Assembly (NCBI RefSeq): GCF_026240095.1
Contig: NZ_JAPIVG010000002.1
Coordinates: 310,001 to 374,000 of the forward strand
Source: Pedobacter sandarakinus
GTDB lineage: Bacteria; Bacteroidota; Bacteroidia; Sphingobacteriales; Sphingobacteriaceae
DNA length: 64,000 bases
Direction of reading: 5' to 3'
Both the position numbers and the translations under genes were made by a program. Positions within the stretch are counted from its first letter, which is position 1; the number at the start of each line of letters is the position of its first letter. Shown here piece by piece: positions 29,327-39,168 of the stretch. The notes below the pieces were generated by a model that saw nothing but the letters and a program-made list of their open reading frames with translations, was not told where the DNA came from and searched no databases.

Positions 29327-30088
29327 ATGAAAAAAATTACGCTACTTCTAACTATATATGCATCTGTGCTCTTGTCTTGCGCACCTAAAAGAGATCTGGT
29401 TTACTTTAGCAATCTTGCCAAAGTAAGTAGTGAAGAAAAACTTCAAGGTCAGGAAGTAAAAATTCAACAGAACGATCTTTTAAGTATAAGCGTAAATAGC
29501 CTCAATCCAGAATCAAATGTGTTGTTTGCAGTTAATAATAGAATGCCCGGTGCAGATTCTCAGATGAAAGTTGATGGGTATAAAGTAAATAAAGAAGGCT
29601 TTGTTGTACTTCCCGTAATCGGACCCATGCGGCTACAGGGGCTAACTATAGAACAGGCGCAAATGTCTATCTCACAGGAACTGGATAAATATGTAAAAAA
29701 GCCGGTTGTTGATATCAAACTTGTAAATTTTAAAGTGACAGTGATTGGAGAGGTAAACAGACCCTCTAGTTTTACAGTACCGGGAGATAACATTAACTTA
29801 CTAGAGGCCTTAGGTATGGCCGGAGACATGACCGTTTATGGGAAAAGGGAAAATGTGCTGGTAATTAGGGAACAAAACGGGCAGCGCCAGATGAAAAGAT
29901 TAAACCTAAACAATCAGGAAGTTTTGAGTTCTCCATTTTTCTATCTTAAACAGAACGATATTGTCTATGTTGAACCAGATAAATCTAAAGCCATAGAATA
30001 TAGTTCGAGCACGAGGGCCATGCCGCTTGTCATCGCTTCAATATCGGCGGTAGCTGTACTCATCACAGCTGTATTAAATAGTAAATAA
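29327..30088 (+). CDS. Wza-like polysaccharide export lipoprotein (SLBB)
   Basis: This 253-residue outer-membrane export protein begins with a lipoprotein signal ending in LLSC (Cys18). A polysaccharide-export domain (QNDLLSISVNSLNPESN, VNKEGFVVLPVIGPMRLQGL) is followed by an SLBB domain (FKVTVIGEVNRPSSFTVPGDNINLLEALGMAG). It ends with a hydrophobic helix (LVIASISAVAVLITAVLN), as in other Bacteroidota Wza proteins. It should form the outer-membrane channel and partner the Wzc-like kinase encoded 25 nt downstream. It is the first gene of the cluster. Confidence 0.92.
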   Translation: MKKITLLLTIYASVLLSCAPKRDLVYFSNLAKVSSEEKLQGQEVKIQQNDLLSISVNSLNPESNVLFAVNNRMPGADSQMKVDGYKVNKEGFVVLPVIGPMRLQGLTIEQAQMSISQELDKYVKKPVVDIKLVNFKVTVIGEVNRPSSFTVPGDNINLLEALGMAGDMTVYGKRENVLVIREQNGQRQMKRLNLNNQEVLSSPFFYLKQNDIVYVEPDKSKAIEYSSSTRAMPLVIASISAVAVLITAVLNSK

Positions 30089-30113
30089 AAAACGCTCCAA
30101 ATAAAAACATCCC

Positions 30114-32405
30114 ATGTTAATACAAAGCTCAAATACTGGCTCAAAAGATTTCGCCGATACAATGACCAGGTTCGTCAAAAATTGGAAATACTTTGTTTTA
30201 GGTATTTTTCTTTCTCTGGCAGCAGTTTATGCATTCATTTATATAACCCCACCTAAATATAAAGTTTCCAGTACATTACTTATCTCAGACGATAAGAATG
30301 GTGCGGCAATGTCTAACAGCACAGCCTTTAGTGATTTGAATATGTTTCAGACTGTAAAAACAGTCGATAACGAAATTGAGATCCTAAGATCAAGAGATTT
30401 GATCTTCAAAGTGCTGAAAAAACTAAATTTAGAAACTTCATATTTTAAACGTCAAGGTATAAGGTTTAAAGAACTTTATGGTGAAACAAGTCCTTTAAAA
30501 GTAGACGCCTTGGCGCTAGGCAAAAATGCTTACAGCAGAGAAATAGCAGTAGCTTATTTAGATGATATCTCTTACCTCATTACCGATAGTGCCAATACCA
30601 ATATTGCCAGATATGGTGAGGTAATAAAGAATAAAAACTATACAATTCGTGTTAACAAAGGCCAGGCGTTTAAAAAGGAATTCGGAAAAATCAAAATTCA
30701 ATTTAAGAACCTTTATAATATGACGGAAAATTTCAGCCTTGTGAAACTGAAAATCGTTCCTGTGGCTAAAGATGCAAATACCATTACCATTAGCCTAAAT
30801 GATAATATTCCACAAAGAGGGGTTGACATTTTAACTGACCTTATCGATACCTATAACATCAATAACGTTAACAACAAAAATTTAATTGCCAGGAATACCA
30901 TCAAATTTATAGACAACAGGTTGAAGTTTTTAGTGAGTGATTTATCTGGTGGCGAAGGAGATGTTGAAGCATACAAACAACAAAATCGTGTAACAGACAT
31001 TAATATGGATGCACAGATGAATTCCTCACGCTCCAGGGAGTATAATGCTATGCTCGAGAATGCTGCAATACAGCTAAGAATTGTACAATCTCTGGAACGT
31101 TATTTTAGAAACAAACAGGAGCAAAGCAATCTTGCGCCAAGTGCAATGGGGTTAAAAGACCCTATCCTCAACTCACTCATCTCCAGGTATAATGATACCC
31201 AGCTTGAACGAAACCGGATGTTACGCACTGCCAATGCCGAAAATCCGTTGGTCATCAACCTAAATGAGCAGCTTGTAAACCTGAGAAGCAATATTCTTGA
31301 AAACCTAGTTAATATCAAGCAGGGCTTTATCATCGAGCGAAACAATGTTCGTTCGAGCTATGCCCAAACAGATTATAAAATAAAGTCGGTACCAACTATA
31401 GAACGTGGGTTGCTTGAGAGGAGCAGGGAACAGGGTGTAAAATCGGGGCTTTATAAATATCTGCTCCAGAAAAGGGAAGAAACGGCTTTATCGCTATCGG
31501 CAACTGTTCCGACATCTCAAATCATAGATAAGCCAGCTTATATCACTATTCCAGATAGTCCAAAACAGCCTTTGCTTTATCTCATCGGATTGGTTGCCGG
31601 CATCTTTATTCCTGCCGGGATTATTTATGTGAGTAGTTTCTTCAATAACAAAGTGAAAGACGCATCAGCGATAGAACTAACTGGAGCAAGGATGCTCGGG
31701 GAGCTGTCGCATAACCTGGATAAAAGCACTGTTGTATTTCAAAAAGATAACCGTTCTACCATATCCGAATTGTTCAGGTATATCAGAATGAATCTTGGCT
31801 TAATGTCTCATAATGGCGAAAATAAGGTGATGCTGGTTACCTCTAGCATGAAGGGGGAAGGCAAAACTTTTTTTAGTGTAAACCTGGCAACCACCTTGGG
31901 TATGCTCGATAAAAAGGTAGTTGTATTAGAGTTTGATTTGAGGAAGCCGGACCTTCTTAATAAAGTAGGACTTAAACAGAAAGTAGGAATAACCGATTAT
32001 CTTTCTGATGATCGGCTCTATCTTGAAGACATTATCCAAAGTACGAAGATATCTCCAAATGTATCTGTAATTGGCTGTGGCAAATCTCCTGAGCATCCGG
32101 CAGAAGTAATGATGAATCCAAAAATTGATCAGATGTTTGCCGATTTGAAGGAGCGATTCGATTACATTATCATTGATACTTCCCCGGTTGGCCAAGTTGC
32201 CGATGCTTTTAGCTTGGCCGATTATGCAGATGTTAGCATCTACCTGGTACGTTATAATTATACAAATAAGTACCAGTTAAGCATACTTAAAGACATATGT
32301 GATAACAATAAACTCAAAAACACGATGGTAGTTTTTAACGACGCCAAGCGAGAAAAGAATGAAAAATATAGCTACGGTGGCTACGGCTATGCAATGGCTA
32401 CTTAG
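30114..32405 (+). CDS. Wzc-like polysaccharide co-polymerase / BY-type tyrosine kinase
   Basis: This 763-residue inner-membrane protein joins an N-terminal Wzz domain (first membrane helix near residues 22-42) to a long coiled-coil periplasmic part, a second membrane helix (LIGLVAGIFIPAGIIYVSSF) and a cytoplasmic kinase domain. The kinase shows Walker A (SSMKGEGKTFF, about residue 580), Walker A' (VVVLEFDLRKP) and Walker B (YIIIDTSPVG). The C-terminus has a tyrosine cluster (YSYGGYGY) for autophosphorylation. It controls chain length and export together with the Wza-like protein. No dedicated phosphatase gene is seen in the window. Confidence 0.93.
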   Translation: MLIQSSNTGSKDFADTMTRFVKNWKYFVLGIFLSLAAVYAFIYITPPKYKVSSTLLISDDKNGAAMSNSTAFSDLNMFQTVKTVDNEIEILRSRDLIFKVLKKLNLETSYFKRQGIRFKELYGETSPLKVDALALGKNAYSREIAVAYLDDISYLITDSANTNIARYGEVIKNKNYTIRVNKGQAFKKEFGKIKIQFKNLYNMTENFSLVKLKIVPVAKDANTITISLNDNIPQRGVDILTDLIDTYNINNVNNKNLIARNTIKFIDNRLKFLVSDLSGGEGDVEAYKQQNRVTDINMDAQMNSSRSREYNAMLENAAIQLRIVQSLERYFRNKQEQSNLAPSAMGLKDPILNSLISRYNDTQLERNRMLRTANAENPLVINLNEQLVNLRSNILENLVNIKQGFIIERNNVRSSYAQTDYKIKSVPTIERGLLERSREQGVKSGLYKYLLQKREETALSLSATVPTSQIIDKPAYITIPDSPKQPLLYLIGLVAGIFIPAGIIYVSSFFNNKVKDASAIELTGARMLGELSHNLDKSTVVFQKDNRSTISELFRYIRMNLGLMSHNGENKVMLVTSSMKGEGKTFFSVNLATTLGMLDKKVVVLEFDLRKPDLLNKVGLKQKVGITDYLSDDRLYLEDIIQSTKISPNVSVIGCGKSPEHPAEVMMNPKIDQMFADLKERFDYIIIDTSPVGQVADAFSLADYADVSIYLVRYNYTNKYQLSILKDICDNNKLKNTMVVFNDAKREKNEKYSYGGYGYAMAT

Positions 32406-32598
32406 TATAATTTCCCACACCTCTATGGTGTGCACACCCAAACAAACGTCCCAGTTCTCTTTAATTCTGTCGATTACCCTTAATACAAAGTGGAGATGCC
32501 TAAACTATGCATCAGTTTTCCGCTAGCGTTAAGATCAAAAAAACCAAAATACCTATTTGCACTTTTGCCAATAGCTTTTATCCAAATTAAAAACATCA

Positions 32599-32622
32599 TG
32601 TAAGTGATATAGCGAAGCTGTA
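32599..32622 (+). repeat. 24-nt direct repeat, copy 1 (ops-like candidate)
   Basis: It is identical over 24 nt to 32681-32704. It contains ATATAGCGAAGCTGT, which folds as a 5-bp stem closed by a GAA triloop (core GCGAAGC, a known very stable mini-hairpin in single-stranded DNA). Confidence 0.75.
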
Positions 32623-32680
32623 TCTGCTGCATACTACTATTACCCAAACCTGTTTAACCACCAACTATCATAACAGCTAC

Positions 32681-32704
32681 TGTAAGTGATATAGCGAAGC
32701 TGTA
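32681..32704 (+). repeat. 24-nt direct repeat, copy 2 (ops-like candidate)
   Basis: It is an exact copy of 32599-32622, 82 nt further on and 34 nt before the NusG-paralogue ATG. Here the flanking ACAGCT (32673-32678) can also pair with AGCTGT (32698-32703), giving an alternative larger hairpin. Confidence 0.75.
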
Positions 32705-32738
32705 AACAATCCCCTAAATCATCTCTAAAAATCCACAA

Positions 32739-33287
32739 ATGGAATCTATTATTAACATCAAAGCCTCATTCAAAAAAAATTGGTTAGTGATCTATACCCG
32801 GCCACGTTGGGAAAAAAAAGTTGACAGATTGCTACAAGAACAAGGTTTCGAATCTTTCTGTCCGGTTAAGCAGGTAGAAAGCCAGTGGGCAGATCGTAAA
32901 AAAATGGTCAGTCTACCCTTATTTAATGGTTACGTATTTATTAAAATCAGCGAACGCGATGCTTATAAGGTTCGTTTCACCTTAGGTGTGCTCAACTTTA
33001 TTAACTATATGGGTAAGCCTGCCATAGTGAGAGATGCTGAAATAGATCAGTTAAAACATATTATGGATAGTTACAGCAGCGTAGAAGTGGTGAGTTTAAA
33101 TGAAGTATCGCGTGGAGATCGGGTAAGAATAAAAAGTGGTTTATTTCATGATCAGGAAGGTGAAGTTATCCAAATTCAAGGCAAACATGTCCTAATGTCG
33201 TTTGATCATCTTGATTGCGCATTGGTTACTAAAGTTCCACTTAACAATCTTGCTTTAACTATAAAAAATCAACAACAATATGTTTAA
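32739..33287 (+). CDS. UpxY-type NusG paralogue, transcription antiterminator
   Basis: This 182-residue protein has an NGN domain ([51 protein letters not shown]) and a C-terminal KOW domain ([20 protein letters not shown]). Proteins of this kind in Bacteroidota capsule clusters bind RNA polymerase early in their own operon and let it read through the long cluster. The 333-bp gap before it carries repeated elements that may be its recruitment site. Its stop overlaps the start of the next gene by 8 nt, so it is cotranscribed with the biosynthetic genes. Confidence 0.93.
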   Translation: MESIINIKASFKKNWLVIYTRPRWEKKVDRLLQEQGFESFCPVKQVESQWADRKKMVSLPLFNGYVFIKISERDAYKVRFTLGVLNFINYMGKPAIVRDAEIDQLKHIMDSYSSVEVVSLNEVSRGDRVRIKSGLFHDQEGEVIQIQGKHVLMSFDHLDCALVTKVPLNNLALTIKNQQQYV

Positions 33288-34578
33288 TCCATCAGAGAAT
33301 TTGAAAATGGCCGTGATTGGTCTTGGCTATGTTGGTTTACCGCTGGCTGTAGAATTTGCAAAAAAACACAAAGTCTTCGGCTTCGATATTCAAGAGCAGC
33401 GAATAGCCGAACTTAAAGCAGGTTACGACAATACACTTGAGATTGAGGAACAAGCATTAAATGAGGTGCTTACTTTCGAATGCACCACACTTAAAGGATT
33501 GTATTGTACCAATGAACTGGAGAAACTACGTGGATGTTCAGTGTATATTATTACAGTTCCAACGCCGGTGGATAAAAACAATCGACCAGACTTAACGCCC
33601 TTAATTAAAGCAAGTGCAACCGTTGCCAAAGTGCTTACACGTGGCGATATCGTGATTTACGAATCAACGGTTTACCCAGGGGTAACCGAAGATGAATGTG
33701 TGCCGATTTTGGAAAAAGGATCTGGACTGGTTTTTAACAAAGATTTTTTTGCCGGTTATTCCCCTGAGCGTATCAATCCTGGTGACAAAAACCATACTGT
33801 TGCAAATATTTTGAAAATTACTTCTGGCTCTACTCCAGAAGCTGCCGAGCGGATAGATGCGCTTTACCGTTCGGTAATTACGGCTGGTACTTACAAGGCT
33901 TCATCCATAAAAGTAGCAGAAGCCGCAAAAGTTATCGAGAATGCCCAACGCGACATCAACATTGCATTTGTGAATGAATTGGCTATGATTTTTAACCAAT
34001 TGGGGATTAATACTTCAGAAGTTTTAGCGGCTGCCGGTACCAAATGGAACTTTTTAAACTTTAAGCCAGGTTTAGTGGGTGGGCATTGCATTGGTGTGGA
34101 TCCATACTATCTCGCTCAAAAAGCGCAGGAAGCTGGCTACCATCCAGAAATTATTTTAGCCGGTAGAAGGGTTAACGACGGCATGGGCAAATATGTTGCC
34201 GACCAGCTTATTAGGGAAATGATTGCTAAGGATATCCATATTGTTGGGGCTGAAGTGATGGTGCTTGGATTCACTTTCAAAGAAAATTGCCCTGATGTAC
34301 GCAACACAAAGGTAATAGACATTGTTAGGCGCCTGGAAGAGTACAAAGTAAAAGTTACAATCCACGATCCCTGGGCTAATGAAGTACAAGCTAAACACAA
34401 CTACGGCGTGATTTGCGAAAATGGCTCTTCTAAAACCAGACAATACGATGCAATTATTCTTGCCGTGGCCCACACTGCCTTTGATAGTTACGATTTACAA
34501 AGCCTGCGCAAACCAAACTGCGTAGTTTACGATATAAAATCCGTTCTTCCTCAATCCATGGAAGCAGTTTGTTTATAA
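33280..34578 (+). CDS. tviB: TviB/WbpO-type UDP-N-acetylhexosamine 6-dehydrogenase
   Basis: This 432-residue enzyme oxidises C6 of a UDP-sugar to a carboxylate with two NAD+. It has the NAD motif ([17 protein letters not shown]), the [10 protein letters not shown] and [18 protein letters not shown] segments, and the catalytic Cys in [16 protein letters not shown]. The overall wording resembles TviB/WbpO, which act on UDP-GlcNAc or UDP-GalNAc, more than UDP-glucose dehydrogenases. The likely product is an N-acetylhexosaminuronic acid for the polymer. It starts inside the end of the NusG-paralogue gene. Confidence 0.88.
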   Translation: MFNPSENLKMAVIGLGYVGLPLAVEFAKKHKVFGFDIQEQRIAELKAGYDNTLEIEEQALNEVLTFECTTLKGLYCTNELEKLRGCSVYIITVPTPVDKNNRPDLTPLIKASATVAKVLTRGDIVIYESTVYPGVTEDECVPILEKGSGLVFNKDFFAGYSPERINPGDKNHTVANILKITSGSTPEAAERIDALYRSVITAGTYKASSIKVAEAAKVIENAQRDINIAFVNELAMIFNQLGINTSEVLAAAGTKWNFLNFKPGLVGGHCIGVDPYYLAQKAQEAGYHPEIILAGRRVNDGMGKYVADQLIREMIAKDIHIVGAEVMVLGFTFKENCPDVRNTKVIDIVRRLEEYKVKVTIHDPWANEVQAKHNYGVICENGSSKTRQYDAIILAVAHTAFDSYDLQSLRKPNCVVYDIKSVLPQSMEAVCL

Positions 34579-34587
34579 GACATCACT

Positions 34588-36030
34588 ATGAGTCTAGTTT
34601 ATAAAGCTAGGTCTGGTATTATTTGGTCTCTTGGACAGCAGTTTAGTGTTAAGTTCATCAGTCTTTTTATCACCATCATCCTAGCCCGGATTTTAACTCC
34701 GGCAGAATTTGGCTTAATTGCCATGCTTGCCATTTTTATTGCAGTTGGCAACTCGTTAATGGATAGTGGGTTAACCTCATCATTAATTAGAACCAGATTA
34801 GCAGGCCAGAAAGATTACTCCACTGTTTTTTTTTTTAACCTCATTGGCAGTTTTTCAGTTTACCTTCTTTTATTTCTTTTTGCCCCGTTAATAGCAACTT
34901 TTTATAAGCAGCCATCACTCACAAATATTGTTAGGGTCTATGGTTTAACGTTCATCATTAATGCTTTCTTTAGCATTCAGAGTACATTACTTGCTAAGGA
35001 GCTCAAATTTAAATTACAAACAGTTATACAGATTCCTGCAGTTTTGGTTGGCGGATGCTTCGGTGTTTATTTAGCAAATAACGGATATGGAACCTGGAGC
35101 CTGGTGTGGATGAATTTAATCAACTCCGCAATCTCTACTGCGCTTCATTGGTATTTTTCGTCGTGGAGGCCCATGTTAGTCTTTAGCAAGAAAAGCTTTA
35201 AACGGCATTTTCATTTTGGTTATAAAATGACGCTTTCTGGATTGCTGGATACGGTATATCAAAATCTCTATACCATCATTATTGGAAGATATTATGCCGC
35301 AGCGCAATTGGGGTTCTATTCCCGGGCAGATAGCTTAAGCCAGTTACCAATTGGTATTATCTCTGCGGCAATTAACAAGGTGGCCTACCCCATGTTTGCA
35401 AACATTGCCAATGATGATGTAAAGCTGAAAACGCTTTATAAAAAATTAATGCAACAGGTTTTGTTCTGGAATGCACCAATCCTGATTTTTTTGGCGGTTG
35501 TGGCAGAGCCGCTAATCTTGCTTTTACTAACTGATAAATGGTTGCAGGCCGTTCCATATTTTCAAATATTGTGCATAGCCGGTGTTCTTTATCCTGTGCA
35601 TTCATACAATCTGAATATTTTAAAGGTAAAAGGAAAAAGCGGGCAGTTTCTAAAGCTGGAGATAGTGAAGAAGGTGCTGAGTGTAGTTGGTATTATTTGC
35701 GTAATTCCATTTGGAATTATGGGATTGTTATACTTCCAGTTATGTTTTACGGTCTTTGCCTATTACATCAATTCATCATATAGTGGTCGGCTAATTAACT
35801 ATCCGCTTAAAGAACAGCTTGTTGATGTAATGCCGATTTTATTGCTGGCTGGTATCTTAGGATTGGGGTGTTTTTACCTTGATTATTGGTATCTCGAGAC
35901 CTACCACGTTAGTAACATTTTTCGAATACTCTGCATTGCAATTATTTACGGCGGATTTTACCTGGGCATCAGCAATGTGGTAAAATTAACAGCCATGGTC
36001 GATTTTAAACAATTAATTCTCAAACAATGA
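34588..36030 (+). CDS. Wzx-type lipopolysaccharide/oligosaccharide flippase
   Basis: This 480-residue protein has many hydrophobic helices (about 12-14), starting with the typical KARSGIIWSLGQQFSVKFIS and the LARILTPAEFGLIAML motif of the PF13440 group. It should flip undecaprenyl-linked repeat units across the inner membrane for assembly by the Wzy-type polymerase encoded at 39165. Its end overlaps the next gene by 4 nt, showing translational coupling. Confidence 0.88.
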   Translation: MSLVYKARSGIIWSLGQQFSVKFISLFITIILARILTPAEFGLIAMLAIFIAVGNSLMDSGLTSSLIRTRLAGQKDYSTVFFFNLIGSFSVYLLLFLFAPLIATFYKQPSLTNIVRVYGLTFIINAFFSIQSTLLAKELKFKLQTVIQIPAVLVGGCFGVYLANNGYGTWSLVWMNLINSAISTALHWYFSSWRPMLVFSKKSFKRHFHFGYKMTLSGLLDTVYQNLYTIIIGRYYAAAQLGFYSRADSLSQLPIGIISAAINKVAYPMFANIANDDVKLKTLYKKLMQQVLFWNAPILIFLAVVAEPLILLLLTDKWLQAVPYFQILCIAGVLYPVHSYNLNILKVKGKSGQFLKLEIVKKVLSVVGIICVIPFGIMGLLYFQLCFTVFAYYINSSYSGRLINYPLKEQLVDVMPILLLAGILGLGCFYLDYWYLETYHVSNIFRILCIAIIYGGFYLGISNVVKLTAMVDFKQLILKQ

Positions 36031-37184
36031 TTCCTGTAACCAAACCATTTCTGCCTAAACAAGCAGACTTTAAAAGCTATGTAAGTAGCATTTGGGCCAG
36101 ACAGTGGCTCACCAACAACGGTCCGTTAGTAAATGAGCTTGAAATTAAGTTGCAACAATACCTGAATCTGCCACACCTGCTGTATGTTACAAACGGGACC
36201 GTTGCCTTACAGTTGGCAATGGAAGCCCTGAATATAACGGGCGAGGTTATCACTACACCTTTTTCTTTTGTGGCTACAACAAGTACAATTGTTTGGCAAG
36301 GCTGTAAGCCAGTTTTTGTCGATATCGATAAGGAAACATTGAATATCGATCCTGATAAAATAGAAGCTGCAATTACCCCAAAAACATCTGCAATATTGGC
36401 TACACACGTATTCGGTAACCCGTGTGATGTTGAAGCAATCGATTGTATAGCTAGAAAACATAACCTCAAAGTTATTTACGATGCAGCACATTGTTTCGGC
36501 ACGGAATACAAAGGCAAATCGATTTTTGCCTACGGAGATATTAGCACCACCAGCTTTCACGCTACGAAACTTTTTCATTCTATAGAAGGAGGGGCAGTAT
36601 TTACACAAAATCCCGACCTGCTTAAGAAAATGGCCATCATGAGAAACTTCGGCTACAGCGGCGTAGATACTTTTTCTGAGGTTGGTACCAATGCCAAAAA
36701 TTCTGAGTTTCATGCTGCCATGGGGCTGTGTAACCTTAAAGAAATCGAGCAGATATTAAGGCGGCGAAAAGAACAGTCTGAACACTATATGATGAGACTG
36801 CATAAAATTGATGCTCAATTTCAGCTGATCCAGAAGGAGACAACCTTTAATTATGCCTATTTCCCTGTAATTTTTCCATCAGAAGAATTAATGCTGGAAT
36901 GTAAAAAGCAACTTGAAATGGTGCAGGTTTATTGCAGAAGATACTTCTATCCTTCACTTTCTGCCCTGCCATATATTGATAAGGTAAGTATGCCCATTTG
37001 CGATAGTATCGCCAAAAGAATTATGTGCTTGCCACTATACCACACCCTTACTCATGCCGATCAGGATCTGGTAGTAAGGATTATTTTAAGAACTCAAAAT
37101 TACAGCAAAAAACCAGTGGTTAAGTTGGCAGATTATGGTGCCTTAATTAACAATAATTTAGGGATGGTTGTAAACGGAAATTAA
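36027..37184 (+). CDS. DegT/DnrJ/EryC1/StrS aminotransferase (nucleotide-sugar)
   Basis: This 385-residue PLP enzyme belongs to the family that transaminates keto-sugar nucleotides. Visible are the phosphate-binding TNGTVALQLAMEAL, the PLP-contacting Asp in VIYDAAHCFGT and the Schiff-base Lys181 in SFHATKLFHSIEGG. The N-terminus (MIPVTKPFLP, ARQWLTNNGPLVNELE) resembles VioA/FdtB-like enzymes that make 3- or 4-amino-6-deoxy sugars. The keto substrate could come from the dehydratase at 55853. It overlaps the flippase gene by 4 nt. Confidence 0.88.
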   Translation: MIPVTKPFLPKQADFKSYVSSIWARQWLTNNGPLVNELEIKLQQYLNLPHLLYVTNGTVALQLAMEALNITGEVITTPFSFVATTSTIVWQGCKPVFVDIDKETLNIDPDKIEAAITPKTSAILATHVFGNPCDVEAIDCIARKHNLKVIYDAAHCFGTEYKGKSIFAYGDISTTSFHATKLFHSIEGGAVFTQNPDLLKKMAIMRNFGYSGVDTFSEVGTNAKNSEFHAAMGLCNLKEIEQILRRRKEQSEHYMMRLHKIDAQFQLIQKETTFNYAYFPVIFPSEELMLECKKQLEMVQVYCRRYFYPSLSALPYIDKVSMPICDSIAKRIMCLPLYHTLTHADQDLVVRIILRTQNYSKKPVVKLADYGALINNNLGMVVNGN

Positions 37185-37189
37185 TTACG

Positions 37190-38074
37190 ATGCTAAATAT
37201 GGAACAGAAACAGGAAGATATTTTAGTCAGTATCTTTTGCATTACATATAACCACAGCAAATTTATCGGCAAAGCAATCGAAGGGTTTTTAATGCAAAAA
37301 TGCAATTTTAAAACTGAGATCATTATCGGCGATGATTGCTCCACTGATGGTACTACGCAGATTATTGATGACTATGTAGCTAAATATCCTGGCAGAATTA
37401 AGCGATTAATTTACCCGAGGAATATTGGTGCCACACAAAATGTAATCCGTGTGGCGCTCGAAACCAAGGGCAAATATGTTGCCACATGCGATGGCGATGA
37501 TTATTGGATCGATCCATATAAGTTGCAGAAACAAGTAGATTTCTTGGAAAAGCACCCAGACTATGTCATGTGCTGTCATTACACAAAAGAAATTAATTAT
37601 GACGAAACGGAATTGATTTACATGGATTTTAATCCCGTGCCGCTTGAATATAGTTTTAGTGATTTAATTGTAAATAAGCAGACAGAAACTTGTACAGCCA
37701 CTATCGTTTACCGTAATGTTGATGAAATCAGGCAACTATACCAGAACGATTGGTTTTTAAAATGCCATGCCTGCGATAAGTTTTTAAAACTCTATTCTAC
37801 CTGGGCAACAGGTAAGAAAATTTATGTTCTACCAGAGGTGATGAGCTGTTATAGGAGGCATCCCGGAGGCGTTTGGAGCCCGGTGGCCTATGTGCCTTTG
37901 AAAAAAATGCAGCTCAGCGATTTCTATATCATTTTGAAAATATTCACTTACACACTACCCCAAAAGCTAAAATTATTGTATTTCTATTTCAAAAAATACT
38001 TTGTTTTTGAAGTGAAACATAATCGGGCAAGCAATGCCTTCCAAACCATTAAAACCATCGTCACGCTATCCTAA
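37190..38074 (+). CDS. Glycosyltransferase family 2
   Basis: This 294-residue GT-A enzyme has VSIFCITYNHSKFIGKAIEG, the IIIGDDCSTDGT nucleotide-binding motif and the metal-binding DGDDYWIDPYKLQKQ. This matches GT2 proteins of the WcaA-like type. It adds one sugar of the repeat unit on the cytoplasmic face. The ATG at 37190 lies 5 nt after the aminotransferase stop; ATG 37199 is an alternative. Its TAA stop overlaps the next ATG by one base. Confidence 0.9.
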   Translation: MLNMEQKQEDILVSIFCITYNHSKFIGKAIEGFLMQKCNFKTEIIIGDDCSTDGTTQIIDDYVAKYPGRIKRLIYPRNIGATQNVIRVALETKGKYVATCDGDDYWIDPYKLQKQVDFLEKHPDYVMCCHYTKEINYDETELIYMDFNPVPLEYSFSDLIVNKQTETCTATIVYRNVDEIRQLYQNDWFLKCHACDKFLKLYSTWATGKKIYVLPEVMSCYRRHPGGVWSPVAYVPLKKMQLSDFYIILKIFTYTLPQKLKLLYFYFKKYFVFEVKHNRASNAFQTIKTIVTLS

Positions 38075-39168
38075 TGGCAAAGAAAATTTTTTTTGTAATC
38101 AATAGTCTCGAAGGTGGAGGCGCAGAACGAGTCATCAGTAATCTATCTAACAGTTTTAGTAAGAAGAATTACAAGGTGAGCATACTGTGTTTAAATACTG
38201 CCGCTGTTAAATACGAGGTTGATGAACACATCAACATAATAAACTTGGTAAAACGCAAAAGCAACACAAACACCTTAAATAGAATCAAATATGCATGGTT
38301 AACATTTTACAGGTTGCTTAAGATACTGCATAAAGAAAAACCAGCATGCACCATTTCGTTTATGACTTCAGCAAACCTTTACTCGGGCTTTTGCTGCCTT
38401 TTATTAGGTTTACCATATCTGGTTTCTGAACGTACAACACCAGACGATACCATCAATAAATACAATCGATTCTTCCAATGGTTCTCTTTTACGGTTTACC
38501 GTAAAGCTAAAGCAATCGTTTTGCCCGCAAGAGGAATGGGAGTTGGTTTTAAAAGGAACATGTTATTTCAACGTCTTCAAAATTTTACTACAATAAATAA
38601 TCCTATCCATGCATTTAAAAGGCCATCGTACCAAATGGTGCACTCCGAACGTTTTATATTAGCCGTTGGCAGGTTAGATTACCAAAAGGGTTTTGATATT
38701 TTGATCGATGCTTATGACAAACTTGGCCTTAAGAATGTAGCCCTGCTGATCTCGGGTGAAGGGCCGGAAAGGAAAAACCTCGAAAGTCAAATTGCTGCAT
38801 TAGGTCTGCAACATCGGGTATTGCTAATTGGATTTAAATCTAATCTCCAAGACTATTATGCGCAAGCAGAATTGTTCGTATTGTCTTCGAGGAATGAAGG
38901 CTATCCTAATGCGCTAGTAGAAGCAATGGGTTCTGGCTGTGCTTGCGTAGCAGTAGATTGTGAATTTGGTCCATCAGAAATTATCGAGCATAATGTAAAT
39001 GGAATCTTAGTAAAGCACGGAGATACACAAGCACTTTCGTTAGCGATAGCTAAGTTACTCGACAGCAAATCATTGAAAGCGAAATTTTCCAATAACGCAA
39101 AACAAATCAACCATACCAATTCAATTGAACAGATTACCCTCAACTGGGAAAATTTAATCTTCTCATGA
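38074..39168 (+). CDS. Glycosyltransferase family 4
   Basis: This 364-residue GT-B enzyme opens with FVINSLEGGGAERVISNL, the usual GT4 start. The C-terminal domain has VGRLDYQKGFDILIDAYD and the donor-binding LFVLSSRNEGYPNALVEAMG with the EX7E-type glutamates. The start codon overlaps the previous stop (TAATG) and the end overlaps the next gene by 4 nt, so it is tightly coupled in the operon. The linkage made is unknown. Confidence 0.92.
   Translation: MAKKIFFVINSLEGGGAERVISNLSNSFSKKNYKVSILCLNTAAVKYEVDEHINIINLVKRKSNTNTLNRIKYAWLTFYRLLKILHKEKPACTISFMTSANLYSGFCCLLLGLPYLVSERTTPDDTINKYNRFFQWFSFTVYRKAKAIVLPARGMGVGFKRNMLFQRLQNFTTINNPIHAFKRPSYQMVHSERFILAVGRLDYQKGFDILIDAYDKLGLKNVALLISGEGPERKNLESQIAALGLQHRVLLIGFKSNLQDYYAQAELFVLSSRNEGYPNALVEAMGSGCACVAVDCEFGPSEIIEHNVNGILVKHGDTQALSLAIAKLLDSKSLKAKFSNNAKQINHTNSIEQITLNWENLIFS

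Larger units (their letters stand above)
32406..32738. promoter_or_regulatory. 333-bp regulatory leader ahead of the NusG-paralogue gene
   Basis: The gap holds two exact copies of a 24-nt repeat, a TAGCGTTAAG element (32524-32533) next to the 8-bp palindrome CGCTAGCG, a small hairpin just after the kinase gene (CACACC/GGTGTG, 32416-32432, no T-tract) and a near-consensus -7 box CACTTTTG (32560-32567). If that box is used, the transcript leader is about 165 nt and contains both repeats. No protein-coding frame was recognised. Confidence 0.5.

Noticed and set aside
32416-32432. Hairpin CACACC/GGTGTG as a terminator after the Wzc-like gene
   Set aside because: It has a 6-bp stem but no T-tract follows. 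It may be a weak pause site, but it does not meet the intrinsic terminator pattern.
32599-32704. CRISPR array
   Set aside because: Only two repeat copies, no regular spacers of equal length and no cas genes in the window.
36207-36713. 168-codon open frame antisense to the first DegT aminotransferase gene
   Set aside because: It lies wholly inside a gene with clear PLP motifs on the other strand, is Cys-rich without a recognisable domain, and has no promoter box. It is a coding shadow. The same holds for 17050-17430, 18364-18762 and 1523-1819.
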